Source of the DNA: Anthonomus grandis grandis
Lineage: Eukaryota; Arthropoda; Insecta; Coleoptera; Curculionidae
Reading direction: 5' to 3'
Length of the DNA: 64,000 bases
Assembly: GCF_022605725.1 (NCBI RefSeq)
Contig: NC_065552.1
Span: 30,267,879 to 30,331,878 of the forward strand
Made by a program: the position numbers and the translations under genes. Each line of letters starts with the position of its first letter. The first letter of the stretch is position 1. Shown piece by piece: positions 43,501 through 56,039 of the stretch. A model generated the notes under the pieces. It was not told the origin of the DNA, did not search any database, and saw only the letters and a program-made list of their open reading frames with translations.

Positions 43501-45954
43501 TGAGAATCCACTAGCTATTGGCGAAAAACCGTTACATCCAGAAAAACTAACCGTTTGGTGCGCTTTATGGGCCGGTGGAATCATTGGTCCTTATGTCTTC
43601 AAAAATGCTGATGGTCAGAACGTTACAGTAAACGGTGAGCGATACAGAAACATGATAACCAACTTTTTTGTGCCTCAATTGGAAGCCGTTGCAGGCGTTG
43701 CAGAAATGTGGTTTCAGCAGGACGGTGCCACGTGCCATACAGCGCGCCAAACAATTAATTTACTGCAAGAGACATTCGAGCAACGAATAATTTCAAGGAA
43801 TGGATCTGTAAACTGGCCAACTCATTCGTGCGACTTGACGCCATTAGATTATTTTCTTTGGGGCTATGTTAAGTCGCATGTCTACGCTGATAAACCCGAA
43901 ACACTTGAGCACTTGGAAGCCAACATACGACGCGTGATTGCCGAAATACAGCCTGCAGTACTGAAAAGAGTGTGTGAAAATTGGACCTCTAGATTACGCC
44001 ACGTACGCGCCAGCCGTGGGGGTCACATGCCCGAAATCATTTTTAAATATTAATGCTAAAAAAAATTCTTTAATATAAAAGCAAATTCGTTCATATCAAT
44101 AAAATATTTTGTGTTTAATTTCATTTTAAAGTTCTCCGCCTCTAAAAAAAACCACCCTTTATATACGTAGGTACTGGAGTATTTCCACTACACCTAAAAC
44201 GATACTTTATTACAGTATGATTGTTTGAATATATAATTAAGCTTCATTATTACTTTAAACAAAAATAATCGAATTGGTTAATAAGCATCAAATACTGGAT
44301 AGCAACCAGCTTAGGTTTAGAGCAGCAAAGCCAACCAAAACAGCAGTAGTTAAATTAATCAACTTTATTTATAAGAAACTAGACTTAAACAAAGCAGTAG
44401 CTGGGATCTTATTTATTTTGTTTCGTACTTTTGACAATCTAAAATCTGAAGTTCAATCTAAAATCTGAAGTTTTTAATTTAAAGAAAGCATCAGTAATTA
44501 CTAGTAGGCACAGTTCGGAGTAATTTTACATCAAAGTAGAAGCAGCGCTAATGTAGCACCTGTTTTATTCATTTCTGGGACTTATAGTAAATCTTGCTAA
44601 TACAGAATGAAGGTTCACTCGAACAACGGGTTCGTAGTTGGATGCATAATTATGTAATGGCAGTAATTCCTTAGGCAGACAATGAGACTACCCAGAACCA
44701 TATTTCACAGTATGGAATATCAATCACATTGGCACTGGCACTATTAAGTTATTATCCAAATATGAACAGTGGATTTCTATTGGATATCCAATAAACACTA
44801 TGTATAAATATACTCTTAAGCATCATTGAATTACTTAATATTTTGTTAAAATGCTTTACGAATATTCACACTGTTGACACACATCATTAGCTGAGTATTC
44901 CTGGATTATCCATTGGATGTTAATTTTTAAGTGAATATTTGGGGAATGTTGATGGATTATAAGGTGTTATTATAGAAGTAAACACTCAATGTAGACTTCT
45001 CTAAGGTCTTTGACAGGGCAAATTAATCTATGAATTACGGTTAACAGTATACCTGTACTCATTTATTTTTAAAATGTGTCTTTTTTTCTTTTATTACGTA
45101 CAATTTACGTTTTATCATTTATCACTTGTGTATGTAATACTAAGTATAGCTTTAAGGTACTTATTTTGGATCAGTTTGGAATAAAATCGGCTTGATTAAT
45201 TAAACATTAACAGAACGACATCAGAGAAACCAGAAATCTGGTCTATGGAAGCTTTTTTATAAAAACTGAAATGAAAATTAGCCCACAATATTTCTAATAA
45301 AATTACTATTTTACCAGATAAATTTATATAAAACTTACTATTTATTATTTTTCCAATTGTACTTTTAGATATATGGATAATTTTAACCGTTCCATGAGCC
45401 TCTTTATGATCTATGACTTTGTTCAGAGTTCTTTGCAGTTTGCTTCTGTGGTAATTCAGCTTTTAGTGGTAATGTATAGAGCAAAAATAAATTTCAATAA
45501 TATTAATATTTTTTAAAAATATTTTAGGTCCAGACATCCGTTTGGGACTGGATTTTCGTATCCAGCTTCGTAATTTTCTCTGTGAACCGATTGCATATGT
45601 ATTACTATTATGCCAATGAAGTGTTACTTCTTGTACATATTAAAAATGTATTAGAGAAATAGGTTACATAAAAATTTTTTTTAGAGTGATAGTCTCTCCT
45701 CTTCCATTTGGCAGTCTAACTGGTATGAACAATCAAAAAAAGTAAAAAACATGATGATGATTTTCATGCTAAGGACTACTAACCCTTTAAAGTTTAATAT
45801 TGGACCATTTGGGTATATGTCTTTAGATACTTTCATCGCAGTACGTATATTTTATTAAATATTTCATTAGAATAGTAATACATTTGCGTTGTTTTAGATT
45901 CTGAAGGCTAGCTATTCATATATTATGCTGATGTATGAGACAAAGAAAACCTAA
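40514..45954 (+). CDS. Insect odorant receptor (7tm_6), complete seven-exon gene
   Basis: Exons: 40514-40873, 41791-41994, 42055-42296, 45369-45468, 45528-45632, 45685-45840, 45898-45954. The lengths sum to 1224 nt (407 aa plus TAA) and every junction keeps phase with GT/AG ends. The product should be a ligand-tuning membrane ion-channel subunit of olfactory neurons, working with the co-receptor Orco. The N-terminus is short and cytoplasmic, and hydrophobic segments lie at about 43-63, 75-93, 136-153, 190-215, 280-303, 305-325 and 370-398. A possible glycosylation site Asn165 (NET) lies in the second outer loop. Family C-terminal blocks SNWYEQSKKVKNMM, FMLRTTNPLKF and SYSYIMLMYET are clear. 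The length fits the family (about 400). Intron 3 (3.1 kb) carries a mariner and a LINE fragment. No second receptor is seen nearby. The ligand cannot be inferred. Confidence 0.94.
42860..44160 (+). mobile_element. Mariner-like element in odorant receptor intron 3
   Basis: The right end has ACTTTAAAATGAAA (inverse) and GGGTGGTTTTTTTTAG (inverse) near 44110-44158. On the left only AGAACTTTCATTT near 42878-42890 matches it, so the left terminus may be damaged. Boundaries are approximate. Confidence 0.6.
42968..44053 (+). pseudogene. Mariner-like transposase with two nonsense codons
   Basis: One continuous frame of 361 codons runs from ATG at 42968 to TAA, broken only by TAG at 43010-43012 and TGA at 43310-43312. 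Blocks: N-terminal helix-turn-helix (RLTPERFQIVQI, SIRETHRALREFYGAHNRPS), FSDETHFWLNGYVNKQNCRI, WFQQDGATCHTARQ, and HSCDLTPLDYFLWGYVKSHV, with 36 residues between the last two Asp residues. The third block has WPTHSCD where relatives have WPPRSxD. It is inserted in odorant receptor intron 3 in the sense orientation. Confidence 0.9.
44230..45020 (+). pseudogene. LINE reverse-transcriptase fragment
   Basis: 44274-44468 reads KHQILDSNQLRFRAAKPTKT and KKLDLNKAVAGILFILFRTF, corresponding to RT fingers/palm (NQFGFR and FFDLSKAFD in intact relatives). A second weak VDFSKVFDRAN block lies near 44990-45020. It lies in odorant receptor intron 3. Confidence 0.65.
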
Positions 45955-46617
45955 ATTTTATTAGTAAAAAAAGAAATTGACTTTAAAATTAACATGAATT
46001 TATAAAAAAAAGTAAGTTAACAATTTTTTCTAATTGAACTAAGAAACAATTGAGCACGTAATACTTAAAATAGCCAACCCGAAACTTAGTATTATGCTTA
46101 TAATTATTTATATATGCATATGGCTTTCAATGTCTAATGTTATTTCATAGTTTAAGTATATTATAGTAAATTACTTATAAACTTTAGACGAAATATATTT
46201 ATCAAGCATCTTCAAAGATTTTTTTTAAATCACATTTTAACATTTTAACATTTCATATTGAACAGTCAAGACCAAGTTCTACTGAATAACATCAAAGAGT
46301 ACTTTTGACCATGACTTTGAACTTTTTGATATAATACTTCTATATTTGAGGCGTTCAGTTGCAAAACTGCTTAAATCCATTTTTATTCAAAAATGACATA
46401 TGTGTGGCGCTGTCTTCTTTAAGACGTTTGACATAAGATGTCAAATTTATTTGGCCACAAAACTTGATAAATCCCAAAGAAATTGCCTTCGAAAAAGTAT
46501 TAACGGTAGCAAAACTTTTTTAATCCTATGTAAATAATGTTTCAAAAGTGTTTTAATCCATTAATCTGCAACGTTAAAAATTTTTGTTAATATAAAGAGT
46601 CTTACACACATTGTGAT
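45955..46617. other. Downstream of the odorant receptor, with recurring short motif
   Basis: Motifs like GCAAAACTTNNTTAATCC occur at about 46362, 46455 and 46507, before the next transposase-like gene. Otherwise AT-rich and non-coding. Confidence 0.4.
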
Positions 46618-48498
46618 ATGGAAGACTCATCTTGTCTTGCTACACCTGGTAAAGGCCGAAAGAAATTGCGAAATCCATCAAACTGGAAGAAAGCAAAAGA
46701 TAAAGTTCAAAGGTAATATTTTAAATAAATTTTTAATAGTTAGGTAGGTAGGTACTTAAAATATTTTTTTTATTGCAGGTATAAACCTAAAACTCTACCT
46801 AGACATCCCAAAAGTCATCATAAAAAAAGTACTTTTGCTTGTGAAAACTTGTCTATGCAAGATATTCGAAGATTTCATGAAAAATTCTATGAAAATACTA
46901 CGAAAATTGCGCAAGATAACTTTATTTTTAAACATACAGAAACAAATGTTCCAAAAAGGCGCCGTCCAATAAAAGGAACTCGAAATAATTTCGTTTCGTT
47001 AAATTATTTTATTAAAACTAAAGATGGCACTTTCCAGATTTGCAGTAAAGCCTTTTTATCTATCTTGGACATTTCAAGGTTTCGGGTGCAAAATATAGCT
47101 AAAAATTATTTGATTGACACTATATCACCTAAAGAAAATAGAGGAGGGGATAGGATAAGTACAAAATATGCCGAAAGAAGAGAAAATGTAAAAGCATTTA
47201 TTTTAAAGTTAAAATAGATTCAGTCTCACTACACTAGGAAAAAATCTTAACGACAGTATATGCCAAGTGATCTATCCATAAGGCAGTTGTGGAAAATATA
47301 CTGTGATGAAAACAGCAGATTGGCTGTAAAATATGACTTTTTCGGGGAAGTATTTACAAGGGATTTTAATATTAGCTTCAAGAGCCCTGCCACCGATGCT
47401 TGCTCGGAATGTATAAGCTTAATAACTGCCAAAACCAACAGGGATAATAAGGCAAAGCTAATATGCATGCTACGTGTTTGTAATCTAAAAACAAAGGCAT
47501 TTTATGAAGCACTTAAAAAATCTGAGGAAAATACTTTAAAATTATCCTTCGACTGTCAAAAAAATATGGTGTTGCCCCGAGTCCCGGATCAATCAGCTTA
47601 CTATTCTAGGCAGCTCTATCTATACAATTTTACAGTATGTGAAGGAAATTCCAATGACAAACAGACTAAGGAAAGTATCACTTCATACACTTGGACCGAG
47701 AATGTGTGCGCTAAGGGCTCAATTGAAATATCTTCACTAGTTAATCATAAACTTTCTATGGTAAACTTGACTGATGTTACCTCAATAAACTTTTTTGCGA
47801 TGGGTGTCCTGGCCAGAACAAGAACGTAACAATGATGGGTATGCTGATGTATTGGCTGTATCACTCTAACTCTACAGTGAATGAAATTATTGTGACATTT
47901 CCTGTGGTTGGTCACTCTTTTTTACCGGCGGATCGTGTTTTCGGACGAATTGAAAAAAGAGTTAAAAAAAAGGAAGTTACAGTTCATTCTGATGAATAAA
48001 GGAAATTTTTTTTCCGTGTTTTTAACTGTGCTTGATATCGAAAAAGATTGTCAAATTTTTAACTGGAAAAAAGCTATAGAATCGGTTATAAAGCCACCTG
48101 GGCAGTGGCATTTTAAGTTTTCTCCATGTAAAAAAATTTCAATTTTAAAGAAATGGAACTCAAAAGGAACTCAGGCAGTGTTCGTAAAGGGGGAAGTAAA
48201 TTACAAAAGCGATTTCGGGATATATAAGTCCGTTTTGAAAAATGGAAAAACCTTGGCTACCTTAAATTTGGAGCCTCTTCCTAAGGAATGTGCAGTAAAA
48301 CCAGCCAAGCTTAAGGATGTGGATGCTTTATTAAAAAAACATTTTGGTTTAGAGTGGAGAAATATTGAAGAGGTCGATTTAACATTTTATAAAAAAGTAA
48401 TTGACAACGCCATTGAATCACTTCATGATACAGAAGTTAAAGAAGAAGAAGAAGATGGAATGGAACCCATGGACGAAGACGATGGACTAAAAATTTAA
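46618..48498 (+). pseudogene. DDE-type transposase-like gene, spliced and broken
   Basis: Exon 46618-46712 (MEDSSCLATPGKGRKKLRNP) joins in phase across a 66-bp GT-AG intron to 46779 (YKPKTLPRHPKSHHKKS). The second exon runs in one frame to 47829, with TAG at 47215 and TAA near 47248 inside an SHYTR-type block. It then needs a frame change at SDGCPGQNKN-like sequence (about 47800) and a further one near 47960, and ends at 48498 with an acidic tail (EEEEDGMEPMDEDDG). Motifs SATDACSECISL, LYLYNFTVCEGN, TWTENVCAKGSIEIS and the Asp-Gly-Cys-x-Gly-Gln-Asn block mark a widespread arthropod family of transposase-like proteins, possibly Sola-like. The family name is uncertain. Confidence 0.65.
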
Positions 48499-49555
48499 TT
48501 TTTAAGTTTCATTTAAAAAAAATATTTGTTTTTATATTATAAAATTTTACTTATTTAAAACTCCCTAAATCCTACAGATACTGAAAGAAAACTTTTTAGT
48601 TCCATGGTGCGGTAGCAAAACTTGTTATATCCCTATTAATTTTGTCCATAACTACTTCTTTTAAACAAAAATTTACTACTTAGTAACAAATATTTAAAAA
48701 AACAGTTGTCATAAATGTGGATTTTCATTTTAAACCACAAAAATTTGTTCTTACAAGAAATCCGAAGTTTTTCTCTTCTCCTGTAAAATTGGTTAGCACA
48801 GATCTAAAGAGTTTTGGAATTGGGCGCCTCATTTATCCTGTGTTAGATCGCAGAAGATAATATCGGTCCATAAAAAACACTTAATTACCATTAAATAAAT
48901 AAGATGGTTAGGCTGTAAACATATGATAAATTGCAAACCACTATTTTAAGAAATAAATCAAATCTTTAGCCTTTTCCATAATTCAGGAAGGACGTGTATA
49001 AAATAATTTAGCTGGAGTTCTATGAATAAAATTTTTATTTGAAAACCCGTTCTCTCAATCAATTTAAAAGGTAAATACCGACTTAAATGAAAAAGTTCAT
49101 TTTACAAGAGGAATCATAAAATAAAATGATTAATCAAATTATAAAATATATCAATTAAGAACTTTTTAATTAAATTTTACTTTCTAGGGGCAGAACGTAA
49201 AATAAAAATTTTTAAGCGTATATAAAATTATTTGATTGATGATATGTCGAGGTGCAATAAGTCGAGCCTGTAATAACTGCAATAAAGAGTCCGGGGTATA
49301 AAGGTTTTTAATAAGCTACACTATTAATTTGTTAACATTTTCAAAGAAGCATTTTTAAGTTTTGTAACAAAAACGAAATAACTATTGAAAATTTACTTTT
49401 TACAAAAATATGCCAGGACCGCTTATTATATAAAATAAATTTTTATTCAATTTTTTACTAGAGCAAAAAAATATCATCATCCCCAGTCATTACGGAAGAT
49501 TCAAACATATAAACGTTTTCGACAGCAGGTAAAAACAAGCGTTTGATTAAATATG
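48499..49555. other. AT-rich stretch, nothing coding recognised
   Basis: CGGTAGCAAAACTTGTTATATCCCTAT near 48610 repeats, in direct orientation, a motif found upstream of the preceding transposase-like gene. Nothing else recognised. Confidence 0.4.
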
Positions 49556-49559
49556 AGCT

Positions 49560-50470
49560 GAATCATTTATTTTCGACACCTCGGATACCATAAACTGAAA
49601 TCTTTTGCAACAGAATATTGTATTAGTCCATGTAGTCAAATGCATTGAAAAGATCGCAGACCGACTGCAGAGGAATTGCGACTATTAATAGAGGTCAATA
49701 AGTGTTTCATAAAACTGAATATCGCATCTGTAGTGCTCTTGCCTGTCAGTCGTTTATTTGCCAGTTTTCCTATCAATTTAGAGAGCGTGGAAAGCACTGA
49801 AATTGAGCGAAAATTTGTCGGACTATCCAGGTTTCAGAGCAGGCTTCAGACAGTCCAAAAAAATTACCGGTAGAAAAGGACGTGTTGAGAGAGTTAACCA
49901 ATACCTGCAAAGCTGTAATAGGAAGTTCTCTTAATATATTTAGTGTTAGTACATTTATTCCCGGAGAACTCTTGCCTTTTAGTGACTGAAGAAATTCCTT
50001 TAAGTCTTGTATTTTGGTTGGTGTGAAAGCAAATGAAATTGTGATATTGACAGGTGACAGATAATCCAAAAAGTTCTTTAGTTATTAGAGGTTCAGTTGT
50101 GTGATGTATTCTTTGCAACCGAGCAATAGAAGGTGTTTAAATCGTTTGAATGTATGGGTTAGTCTCGATGGTTCTTTTCTTCGTTGCAGTTGGTTAATTT
50201 ATTAACTTCTTTCCATGATTCCCCGAAATTGTCGCTATATATAAGCAAAAATAAAAATTTTACACTTATATTATCACAAGAACGAAAGAAAAGGACAAAA
50301 AAATTAAATGTAAAGGGTAAAAGAGTGATGAAAAATAATGTAATTCCTATCTTGTGTTTGATTGTACATGATCATGAGATTCTGTTTCCTGATGAGCAGA
50401 AGATTGTCAATGAGTATACTGTTGCAGTGGCTGTGGTTAAGTATGCGTTTGAAAACATACGATTGTAACT
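49560..50470 (-). pseudogene. LINE remnant (pre-RT and RT)
   Basis: Minus-strand blocks in order: YSDNFGESWKEVNKL (about 50250-50200), HSNDLNTFYCSVAKNTSHN, then KIQDLKEFLQSLKGKSSPGI and NVLTLNILRELPITALQVL (50010-49890). They end with RSTTDAIFSFMK-like palm sequence (about 49740-49640). The order matches CR1/Jockey-type elements. Frames are broken. Confidence 0.7.
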
Positions 50471-50857
50471 ACCCACATCAAATGACGTTCCTGTATCTGT
50501 ATAAGCTTGATTTGACAGACTTAGATAGAGATAGATAAGAGATTTTTTGAATGAAATTTTATCAATGGCGGTGGTGCATTTAATGAGAAGCACATTTGTA
50601 TAGTTAAACTCAGAAATAATGGGATTTATTTCAGCTTTAAAGAATATTTTAGTATTGTTCTGATGGCGCTTGTGAATGCCAACTATGAATTTATTTATGT
50701 AAACATTGGTTGCAACGATTTCGGATGGTAGTATCGTTTTTTTAATCATTTGTGAATTGAAAATGGGTGTCGTTAAAGTCCAATTCAGAGATCTACTAGA
50801 ATCTTTGATGTGCCGCGAATAGTCCGTGTGCCGGTTGCTTGTATTGTCACATGGCAT
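50372..50857 (-). other. 161-codon open frame of unknown identity
   Basis: It is open but shows no domain I recognise. Its position immediately upstream (on the same strand) of LINE RT blocks suggests decayed LINE 5' sequence rather than a host gene. A plus-strand frame overlaps part of it. Confidence 0.25.
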
Positions 50858-51253
50858 GCATGTTTCAATCGCAAAATTTTATGTGGAAAAAGTCATAAAG
50901 TAATATTCTAAGCGATATTTAATCATTATATTAAATAAATAAATGTTTAAAACATTTTTTTTTAAATTATATTTGATTCATAAAATTCGACTACAAATAC
51001 TCACGTACTATTTTGTTAGACGTCTGACCTCAGTGTCAGCCACTCAAGTGTGAAAAGTTGCACAGGTCCGGTCTTACATTTTTTTTTTAGTTTTATAACG
51101 TTAGAAATTCAGGATAGTTGATAGCAAAATAATATTTAATTTAATGATAAGATTTATGTATGTAAAACCAGTTTCAAAATTTTAGAGTGTCTCTAAAAGG
51201 TATCGTGGACAAAAAACAAAATTTTAAACTTGCTTTTAAATTTTAAATTTTAA

Positions 51254-51297
51254 TTTTGCTATGGTAGTAAAAATAGTGTTTTTCTTACTATAGCAAA
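51254..51297. repeat. Imperfect 20-bp hairpin
   Basis: TTTTGCTATGGTAGTAAAAA is inverted as TTTTTCTTACTATAGCAAAA with about two mismatches and a loop of about 4-6 nt. The loop is small and the stem short for a typical microRNA precursor. Confidence 0.5.
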
Positions 51298-54200
51298 AAA
51301 GGGTTTTTTTCCCAGAGAATGGAGAAAGAAGCAGACTTTATTGTGTTGCTGAAGGACAAAGTTCGTTTGCCAATTTTTCCTGCTTATTTTCCTGGGTCGA
51401 AACATTTTAAGGTCTTTAGGTATAATACCAAAACAAACACAAATAAAAAAACACACTTCCTCACAGTAAAAACTGCAAAAAATTTAGACGAAAACAGGCC
51501 AAATTCTAAAATTTTCACTTTCATAAACGTGTAAAAAGCAAAACCGGCAAAACCCATCAAATAATAATAACCTCTCCCAACTATTAAAGCTGATAGTCCT
51601 ATCTTTAAAGATCTCTTTAAGAACACGACAAAAGTAATACAAAAAAAGAATTTATCTGCGTACGGCCCCGTAATCCTCAAAATCAGTGGGATAGAGAGAG
51701 ATACACAATCACTTGCTCAGCCTATGGTAGAAATAGCCAGAACCCAGGTGAGAAGTCTGTGAGTGATTAAAATGTTATATTGTTGTATTATGTGTTGTTG
51801 TGTTGTACAATAAATACGACATTGACGCACGGACTATTGAGTGCAGCATCTGCGACAAATCAGAGGTTCTAATAGATCTTTGAACTGGACTTTACTTCCT
51901 ATTCATCCTGCAATGTATACCAAATGTTGAGCATCAGTTTTGCCCTATGGCATTGAGAAACTCTCTCAAGATTATCTAGAGAGTCTTTAATTATAATAGT
52001 GTACTGACACTCTCCATTTGTTTAAGTGTTATGTTATTAACCGCCTCATTAACGTTGATTCTGTTATGTTATTTTTATCTAATTTTATTTAACTTTACAT
52101 GATTGGTCAATAAAAATTGTATATTTTTGGGAGTAATAAAACACCCTTTGAGAGATTTTAAAAAATTATTTTCAAATTTAAAATACTCGTACAAAGCCAG
52201 CTATTTCTTTTCAAATCCTCTGGGATTTTTCGCACAAGACATCACATTTTAAATTACACGTTTTCAAAGACAACAAAAAAACCAATTTTAAGAAAACGTT
52301 AAAAACACAAGACGACACATATTAGTCGCCCATTTCCCCGAAACGTAACATTCTTGGCAGTCGTTTAATCGGAAAGTTCGCATCGTCGTCGTCGTGCTGA
52401 CAACGAAATTAAATTACAGAGCGAAAATGCTGATGTACTGAACCACTTTTCATTATGTGCTGTTCTGCTACTGCTGAGAGCATTTTCCATTTTGTTCCCA
52501 GAGACGGCAAGAATTCGCATTTAGGGATGGCGGGCATTTTTTCTATCGAAATAATGTGATCGCGTAATGTACCCACCACACAATGGTTAAAATTTATAAT
52601 TTGGACGATAGTCAGATTTAAAACAGATTTGTAAAACATTTAAGGATTACACATTTTTATAGGCGAGGGTTTTTTTCTCAAATGCTTATGATAAAGTTCA
52701 TCATCCAACATTAATAGAATCTTCTATATTATAATCATCTAAATAATAATTATATCATTTGTTCTCTTATACATGAAAATTCAATTATTTGTATTACTGA
52801 GCGTTCTGTTGCAGATACACTGAATTATCGTTAACTCATCGTGTTCAGTAATGGCATTAGCATTACTTGCATTAATTGTTTAAATACTTATATTAATCTC
52901 ACTTCTCTAAGTAAATTTTAAATGACCCCTATATCTAAAAATATGTCTGCTCGCTGAACACCAAAATTCCTCATTGAGAGGAGTGGACTGGCACTTAAAA
53001 GGAAACCATTTTCGTGTATTCGAGGCATTTTAATGTATACTTCACTAGTACTCAAATTAAGTAACTAATCCCGTAAAACCTTGCCAAAGTTATTGAAAAT
53101 ATCGGCCGGTAACGGGAGTGACGGACAGCTCAAGTATATAGAAGAAAGGTGATTGGCTGGTGATTGCCTATGGTATGTTCATTTTTTTTATCCTTTTTCT
53201 CTCATAAATTTATTGCTCTCACCACCACACATCGTAATGTAATGATATTGTAAATAACGAGAAACCAGCCGATACTCCATCATTCCGGAATGACAAGAAG
53301 TACGACGAAGTCTAGAAGGTTGGCGAGAATCATCGTCCGGAACAGCATTCAGCCGAATATACAAGCAGCCGCATCGCCGATAGTTTTTTAGTTCTGTGAA
53401 GTAAAGTTCGGAATATTGGCGCGAGATTTAAATAGTTGTAAATAAATACAATAAAAATAAATATCTCTAGTAATTATAAGTGATCGTTTTCGAAATGAAG
53501 GGTCTAAATAAATTAATTGACTATTTTCGATTGTTTTAATCCATACCCGATAGCCTTGGAGGCGCCAGTAGATAGTTTTTTACGTAGCGTGTATAGTTGT
53601 AATTATATTGTTGACGATTTCAAAATCATCTATTATATAACTTTAGCCAATAAGACTAAACAGTTGGTAGTGCAGGAGCTATTGGAGATTACTTTCTCAA
53701 GTTGTCCAAATTGACATCAACAACATACATGGGTGCATCAGCAGATTAAGCTGAACTTTCTTTGCTCCATTTTTTTAAATTGGCAAAAGCCTTCTGTGGT
53801 AAACTCTCCTATTAATCCTGTAATGTATTCAGCACCAGGTTTGCCCTATAATATACTCTTGAGGCCCTTGTAGTAGTAAACTTGAATGACATTTTCACTG
53901 ACAATGCAGTTTCCATCGGCAACAGCGAGGTTCCGTTTTTTAATTGTTTCTTTAATAAGTGTAAGATAAGTTATGATGATCCAGGCGTCAATTATTTTAT
54001 ATTAGGCTGATGAAACAAACTTTAAAGATTTTCATTATATTTGGAGTCAATGATATTCTGTAACAATCTCAAGCTGTCAAAAAAGCTTTAGATTGTGTCA
54101 GAGTTTGTTTCATCGAACATTTAATTCCATATGAAATTATTTAAATTTATTGTCAAAACTAATGCTCTCTAAAGAAAATTCGTAATTTGTCAAAAAATTT

Positions 54201-54699
54201 GAAACTAAATTTCCTTTACTGGAAAACTGCTGGCAATAAAGTGCTTTCAGTTCTCCAAATTTGCCTCTTCTAAGGCTTGATTCCCAGGAAATGAATCTTA
54301 CATATAAATACACTTGGACGATTTTAAAACCCCATTAAGAATTTACAAATGACCTATTAAATTGCTATTCATGCACATGATTCAAGTGAAAATTATTAAT
54401 AAAAATATGTGCTTAATTTTATTATTAATTCTGTTAAAAGAACAACTACTCAAGCACATATTTTCGCTATTTTGAAAACAACTTAAAAATTCAAAACATA
54501 AGTTCGAGCTAGTCTTATTTGTCCCTACACAACTTGATGTATTTATATTTTGCCAGAAAATAACTTGCAAGCATCGAGGTAAATAGATAACCCGACCCAA
54601 GCACTTTTCAAAATCATATGATATTGTATAAGCAGAATCGAAGAAAATTGGCTGAGTAGAAAGGAAACTTATGTTTCGATATTGGCAAAGTTTTATATT

Positions 54700-54885
54700 A
54701 TCTGGCATGGCGAACCATATGGCGTCTTATGCGGTCGTACGTGTCTAGTAGTAAAGCTGTTATAATAGCTGTGGCTTCCAGCCAACTTGTGTTATAGTTT
54801 TCCCTGCTTGCATGGCCTCTGTGTGTGATTTTTATTTATCGCAGCCCGCACCAATATCGGTTTTTATTGAGAAAAACTATGTCGC
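54700..54885 (+). other. Candidate first exon with start codon and strong splice donor
   Basis: A CpG-richer segment ends in AAAACT-ATG-TCG-C followed by GTAAGT at 54886. This is the form of a 5' exon that contributes only a few codons before a long intron. No matching downstream exon on the plus strand was found in the window, so this is speculative. Confidence 0.2.
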
Positions 54886-56039
54886 GTAAGTAAAGGAGAA
54901 TAATAAAAGTTTTGTGGGGATATTGGTTTTGTTTTGGTCCAGTTTTCCTTTACTGCGGATAAAAATTAACAATTCAGGAAATGCATTTTCATTTTTTTTT
55001 AAATTAACTCTCCATTTGTCGTACCAAGATACAATATAATATTCCAATATATAACCAACATTATTCCAAATGTATAAGGGTGTATCAAATTGGAATAAAC
55101 ATAGTAAGATTGCAGGAAAACTAAGTGATATATATAAACAACCTTCTCAATTGCAGTGTCTTTTAAATTCAGCCTTAATAATTTATATTGCCCTTTTAAT
55201 AGATTGAATGTGTATATTATAGTTGGGTGACCAGACGCTAGAACAGTAATTTACGAAAAAATCACTATTAATGGATATATTATTATTTATGTAGTCTAAG
55301 AGTTCTAATTAGAGGCGCCCAGCTTGTATGTATATAAATAAATAAACTATTTCACGAAAAAACACAACATAACACTGGCTTAAGACTAGACACACAATTA
55401 CTTTTAAAAGTTGTATGTGTGTCTGTATAATCATCAATTATTAAATATAAGCAGAGAATGCTTTTTATTTGTCGAGTTGTTAAAAAAAATTCTACGCACA
55501 TACACACATGAAAGAGCAATATATTATAGTAAATTGTCCTATATTACTGTTAGAAGTATATCTTCTTGAAGGTTTAGTAGCCACGAGTTAACTTTTCGTC
55601 TAATTCTAGAGAATTTTTTTTTTCTGAGTTTCTGAGGCCATCGATTATATATATATTTTTTTGGAGCTACGATGATCATACTCTTTTAAACTGCGGTATA
55701 ATGCATTGGAGTTGATGGAATCATTGATTTTGTACAAATCGAGTTGCTATTGAGTAGGTGCTATTGATTATAGAAAATTAAAATCGAGCTCTGCATAAAA
55801 ACCTCTTTTCCCTGTATCCATACCAAATATTTTAGGTTGCGTTATGTATTTGTGTCATTTTTATGTTCATTGAAGATTTTACGTTGCTCTTTAATAAGTA
55901 CTATTTTAATTGTGTACCTATGTTCTTCTTGTAGTTATTTTATTTATACTTGTTATAGTTTAGTTGTTGTTGATTTTGTAATTATATATTTTTAAAATTG
56001 ATTAGTATAAGTTAATTAATAGAATTACTTAAGATAAAA

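Larger units (their letters stand above)
50870..56035. other. Long stretch without a recognised gene
   Basis: Mostly AT-rich. Three patches are richer in CpG: 52255-52600 (with a CGTCGTCGTCGT run near 52382), 53090-53420 and 54700-54885. The open frames 54382-54708 (minus, cysteine-rich, 108 codons), 51384-51680 and 53517-53714 show no domain. The patch at 53100-53420 (GGTAACGGGAGTGACGGACA ... ATTGGCGCGAG) has the look of a solo LTR, but its ends are not defined. Confidence 0.4.

Noticed and set aside
50372..50857. 161-codon minus-strand frame as a host gene
   Set aside because: No recognisable domain, and it leads directly into LINE RT blocks; kept only as unknown.
53090..53420. CpG-rich patch as a solo LTR
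   Set aside because: It resembles LTR sequence, but no terminal TG...CA pair or flanking duplication could be fixed.
54382..54708. 108-codon cysteine-containing minus-strand frame, considered as a secreted peptide
   Set aside because: No signal peptide at the start, cysteine spacing is irregular and there is no neighbouring support.
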